From IMG/VR virus record IMGVR_UViG_3300044922_000290, positions 1-64,000 of that record: a stretch of DNA of 64,000 nt; one strand, written 5' to 3'. The notes beneath the pieces are model-generated. The model did no database searches. It saw only the letters and a list, made by a program, of their open reading frames with translations, and was not told where the DNA came from. Positions 61,108 to 64,000 of this stretch are shown in pieces (positions within the stretch are counted from its first letter, which is position 1; the number at the start of each line of letters is the position of its first letter). Origin of the DNA: a virus. The position numbers and the translations under genes are program-made.

Positions 61108-61179
61108 GTTTTATATACAAGTTATATATAATTGCTATATATGCCTATAATTTTAATTTTAATTAATGCAACAAATAGT

Positions 61180-61188
61180 TAATATTTG
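61180..61188 (+). promoter_or_regulatory. Possible promoter element before scaffold and capsid
   Basis: TAATATTTG is a near match (one extra base) to the Bacteroides -7 element and lies 22 bases before the ATG at 61210, in a 102-base AT-rich gap with no gene. No good -33 element is seen. Confidence 0.3.
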
Positions 61189-61209
61189 TGCGTTTAAAAC
61201 ACATATTTT

Positions 61210-62355
61210 ATGGAAATAGAAAATTTAGAAGTTATTCCTTTTGACCAGATTGGTAAAGAACCAGAAGTAAAAAAGGAAAAAACAGCAGCAGAAGAAGAAC
61301 CAAAGAAAACTGAAGTAACATCAGACGATGGTCTTATTGCTTTTGATGACTTAATGAAGCCATCAGATGAACCTGTGGAAGGTAAAGAAGCTCCAAAGAA
61401 AGTAGAAGAAAATACTAATGTACTTTCTAAAACCCTTAAAGCTCTTTACGAGAAAGAAGGACTAGAGTTTAATGAAGAAGAGTTTGATGGTACTATAGAA
61501 AGTTATCTTTCTCTGCAAGAAGATTTATCTGACAGAAAAGCACAAGTAAAACTAGACTCTCATATACAGAACAACCTTAACCCTCTTAATAAGAAGTTCA
61601 TTGAGTTAGTTGATAGTGGTGTACCAGTTGAAGATGCAGCAGATTTAATGAAATCTCTAAAGACTATCTCACAAATTAACAAAGATGATATTGCTTCAGA
61701 TTTAGAGTTAGCTGAAAAGATACAAAAAGAATACTTGCGTAATACAACTAACTTTTCTCCTGATAAAATAGACAGGGAAATTAAGAAGTCTAAAGAGGCA
61801 GGTGTATTAATGGAAGAAGCTGAATCTAACTATGATGAGTTAGTTGAAGTAGTAAATAATTACGAAGCACAGCTAAAACAAGAAGTAGCTAAACAAAGCC
61901 AATACCAACAAGCTCAAGCACAAAGGCAACTACAAGACTTACAAGACTTTATTGAAAGTACTGAAGAAATTGGTGGAATAAAGTTATCTAAGAAACTTAA
62001 AGAATCTTGGACTAAGGAATACCAAACAGTTGAAGCTAATGGTCAGAAAGTAAATCCAATATTTGCTACCCGCCAAAAAGATGAAGCTAAGTTTGATGCT
62101 CTTTTACGTTTCTATCATACCATTGGTTTATTTAAATATGACACTCGCAAAAAGGATTTTATTCCTGATTTAAGTGTTCTTAAAAATGTAGGTAAAGCTG
62201 ATGTAATAAAAGAACTAGAAGCAGCTATAACTAATAACAACCAGAAAAGCATAAACAAATCATTTGGTACTACCTCTACAGATACTATGGAACAGGTAAT
62301 AAATGATGGTTATGCCAAACTAGCAGAAGCAGTAAAAAACAAAAAAATAAAATAA
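61210..62355 (+). CDS. Putative scaffold protein
   Basis: The 381-residue protein is acidic and disordered for the first 75 residues (Lys/Glu/Pro-rich), then helical with coiled coils (YEAQLKQEVAKQSQYQQAQA, LQDLQDFIESTEEIGG). This composition and its place directly before the major capsid gene are typical of scaffolds. No protease motif is visible. The call is by composition and order. Confidence 0.75.
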   Translation: MEIENLEVIPFDQIGKEPEVKKEKTAAEEEPKKTEVTSDDGLIAFDDLMKPSDEPVEGKEAPKKVEENTNVLSKTLKALYEKEGLEFNEEEFDGTIESYLSLQEDLSDRKAQVKLDSHIQNNLNPLNKKFIELVDSGVPVEDAADLMKSLKTISQINKDDIASDLELAEKIQKEYLRNTTNFSPDKIDREIKKSKEAGVLMEEAESNYDELVEVVNNYEAQLKQEVAKQSQYQQAQAQRQLQDLQDFIESTEEIGGIKLSKKLKESWTKEYQTVEANGQKVNPIFATRQKDEAKFDALLRFYHTIGLFKYDTRKKDFIPDLSVLKNVGKADVIKELEAAITNNNQKSINKSFGTTSTDTMEQVINDGYAKLAEAVKNKKIK

Positions 62356-62379
62356 CAACTAAAAAACAAATAATTTAAA

Positions 62380-63903
62380 ATGATTGAAAATTTTGGAACC
62401 CTCTCAAAACTAGGCCCTAAAAGTTACATTGGGCCTTTGAAAGTACCTCACTTGGGTGAACTAGGTGAGAAATTTGGCTACGATGTAGAAAAAATGGTCT
62501 ATCGCAGATTGTTTCAATATCTACCTGCTGATGATTATATCGCATTTATGCGTGAATTTCCAGTACATGCCTTAGACACTAGCAATGATTATTTCTTCTG
62601 GCGTCTTGGCGGTACTAATCAAAAGGTAGTAACTCTACTTGACTGGTCTGACTTAGCAGGTGCTAAACCTTCTAAAGTAGGTCAAAATAACGCTCAATGG
62701 TATATGTACTTTGCTGAGCCTCTATTTAAGGTTGGTGATGTAGTTCTTGGTGATACACCTCTTGACTACAATATCATGGTTAAAGATTTTACAGAGGTTT
62801 CTAAAGACAAATATGAGTACCGTGTAGAACTTATTAATCAAGGTTCTCCTCTAATGTCTGTACCTGATTCAGAATTAACTGTAGGTTCAAACTGGTCTAA
62901 AGGCTGGCAATTGTCTCCTAACGAGCGTTCTTACCAAGGTACTGATTTTTATATGAATACCTTTGTTGAGCTTAAAGCCCCTACTTCATTGCACCGTATG
63001 CAATACAAAGTAGATGGTAACATGATTGAGCAAAACAAACCAATGCCTTTTGGTATGGTATTTAAAGATGATGCAGGTGCTAAAATCTCTGTAGGTGCTT
63101 ATGTAAACTACTTTGATGCTCTTGCTATCCATCAGTTTGAAATGCAAGCTGCCCGTGCTTTCATTCTTTCTCAAAAGAACTATGATAGCTCTGATATGGT
63201 TTATAACATTGACGAGAAAAACAAATGTGTTATTAAATCATTCCCAGGTTTCTTCAAACAAATTGCTGCAACAAACACTATTCCTCAAAACTCTATTAAC
63301 TTAGACCAAATAGTTGACATTGCACAAGACTTGAACTTGGCTTACAAATATGATGAGCAACTTTACCTAGTAATTGAAACAGGTTACTATGGTTACCAAG
63401 AAGCTTCTAAATGGCTAGAAAACCGTTCAACTACTTACACTCCTAACTGGACTTTACATCGCATTCAAGAGAATGGTGATATGGGTGGTCAAGGTTTAAC
63501 TTACCAAGGTGTATTCACTCGTTTCCGTTCTTACAATGGTGTAAACATTGAAATACGTTTCCGTAAGTTCTTTGATGATCCTGAATTGTGGAAACAAAAA
63601 GATCCTTCAGGCTTAGGTCTAGTATCTTCTCGCCACATGTTAATCCGTTCAGGTGTTAAAGCTGATGGTCAATTCCTAGGTGATAGTGGTATTAAACGTC
63701 TATCTGTGAAAGCTTACGAAGATGGTATCTTCCGTTACATTCCAGGTATGCGTAACCCATTCTCTCCAGGTGGTACAGGTTGGGCAGGTAAATCTTCTAC
63801 AGTATCTCCTGAAGATGCTTATGAAGTACATGGTATGATGTATAATGGTTGCGTTATCGAAGACCCAACTAAAATACTATTCTTGCCACGTAACGTAGCT
63901 TAA
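62380..63903 (+). CDS. Major capsid protein (HK97 fold)
   Basis: The 507-residue product has the size and place of the crAss-like capsid protein: GKFGYDVEK-like start (ELGEKFGYDVEKMVYRRLFQ), GTDFYMNTFVELKAPTSLHR, YVNYFDALAIHQFEMQAARA and GMRNPFSPGGTGWAG. Codon use shifts to more C-ending codons than in the neighbours, as expected for the most abundant protein. It is followed by a very strong terminator. The HK97 fold is assumed from the family. Confidence 0.9.
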   Translation: MIENFGTLSKLGPKSYIGPLKVPHLGELGEKFGYDVEKMVYRRLFQYLPADDYIAFMREFPVHALDTSNDYFFWRLGGTNQKVVTLLDWSDLAGAKPSKVGQNNAQWYMYFAEPLFKVGDVVLGDTPLDYNIMVKDFTEVSKDKYEYRVELINQGSPLMSVPDSELTVGSNWSKGWQLSPNERSYQGTDFYMNTFVELKAPTSLHRMQYKVDGNMIEQNKPMPFGMVFKDDAGAKISVGAYVNYFDALAIHQFEMQAARAFILSQKNYDSSDMVYNIDEKNKCVIKSFPGFFKQIAATNTIPQNSINLDQIVDIAQDLNLAYKYDEQLYLVIETGYYGYQEASKWLENRSTTYTPNWTLHRIQENGDMGGQGLTYQGVFTRFRSYNGVNIEIRFRKFFDDPELWKQKDPSGLGLVSSRHMLIRSGVKADGQFLGDSGIKRLSVKAYEDGIFRYIPGMRNPFSPGGTGWAGKSSTVSPEDAYEVHGMMYNGCVIEDPTKILFLPRNVA

Positions 63904-63915
63904 ATTTAATTAAAC

Positions 63916-63962
63916 ATTTTGGGGCTAGTATAAATTTCGTATATTAGCCCCAAAATTATTTT
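63916..63962 (+). terminator. Strong terminator after the capsid gene
   Basis: A perfect 12-bp stem (ATTTTGGGGCTA at 63916-63927 with TAGCCCCAAAAT at 63945-63956) extends by about five more pairs to a 7-base loop, then runs into TTATTTTT. It is the strongest hairpin on this strand and fits a highly expressed capsid message. Confidence 0.9.
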
Positions 63963-63963
63963 T

Positions 63964-64000
63964 ATGGAAAAAGAAACAAAAACAAAATCAGCTCCTGCTG
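63964..64000 (+). CDS. Start of the next structural gene, 3' end outside window
   Basis: An ATG at 63964 opens a frame that reads MEKETKTKSAPA and runs off the right edge. Only 12 codons are visible. Its place after the capsid gene suggests a structural protein; nothing more can be said. Confidence 0.6.
   Translation, partial: MEKETKTKSAPA

Noticed and set aside
1-64000. Stop codon reassignment (TAG or TGA recoding known in some crAss-like phages)
   Set aside because: Genes end cleanly in TAA, TAG and TGA, and tight overlaps such as ATGA require TGA to be a stop.

Overview
The window is part of the genome of a large tailed bacteriophage of the crAss-like group (order Crassvirales), most likely infecting a host in the Bacteroidota. 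Three things support this. (1) The left 15.5 kb holds two giant collinear proteins; the first carries the DFDID catalytic motif of the crAss-like virion RNA polymerase. (2) A replication block with family A polymerase, DnaB-like helicase, DnaG-like primase, SF2 helicase, Sak4-like ATPase and uracil-DNA glycosylase runs on the opposite strand. (3) A terminase / portal / capsid block reads in the crAss-like order. Genes start after A-rich leaders with almost no Shine-Dalgarno sequences, and one promoter fits the Bacteroides TTG-N19-TAnnTTTG pattern; both point to Bacteroidota. TAA, TAG and TGA all end genes, so the code is standard. AGA is a common arginine codon, and the only tRNA reads AGA.

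Layout. Bases 1-15550 (+): the virion RNA polymerase polyprotein, open at the left edge, and a second giant protein with a metallopeptidase-like motif and a membrane segment. A bidirectional hairpin near 15580 separates them from a long block of minus-strand genes (15580-50214) packed with overlaps of 1-50 bases. Read in the direction of transcription, this block has: small unknown genes with hairpin-rich gaps (50.2-46.9 kb); a ParB-like protein and several unknown genes (46.6-42.4 kb); dNMP kinase and tRNA-Arg (42.1-41.5 kb); a cassette of small genes of visibly different composition (41.0-38.5 kb); the replication genes (37.4-26.8 kb); rIIA/rIIB homologues, a PD-(D/E)XK nuclease, UDG and a spore photoproduct lyase-like radical SAM enzyme (25.4-17.8 kb); and small genes including a lipoprotein (17.8-15.6 kb).

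Bases 50215-51325 form a mostly non-coding hub between the divergent blocks. It contains tandem hairpins, one short minus-strand gene, and a perfect match to the published parS consensus TGTTNCACGTGAAACA. From 51326 the plus strand carries a zincin, GroEL and GroES homologues, small genes including an IHF/HU-like protein, the large terminase, portal, a Dps-like helical protein, a putative scaffold and the major capsid protein. The next gene starts at 63964 and runs off the right edge.

How it fits together (inference from the family): the packaged polymerase enters with the DNA and transcribes the early minus-strand block; the replisome copies the genome; the plus-strand block makes heads, helped by the phage's own chaperonin pair. 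The parS site, far from any obvious parA, suggests capture of the host ParB segregation machinery. The other notable points are a possible -1 frameshift gene at 47528-47739, a family of long-loop hairpins between early genes, and a tRNA with a U19-A56 replacement of the G19-C56 elbow pair.
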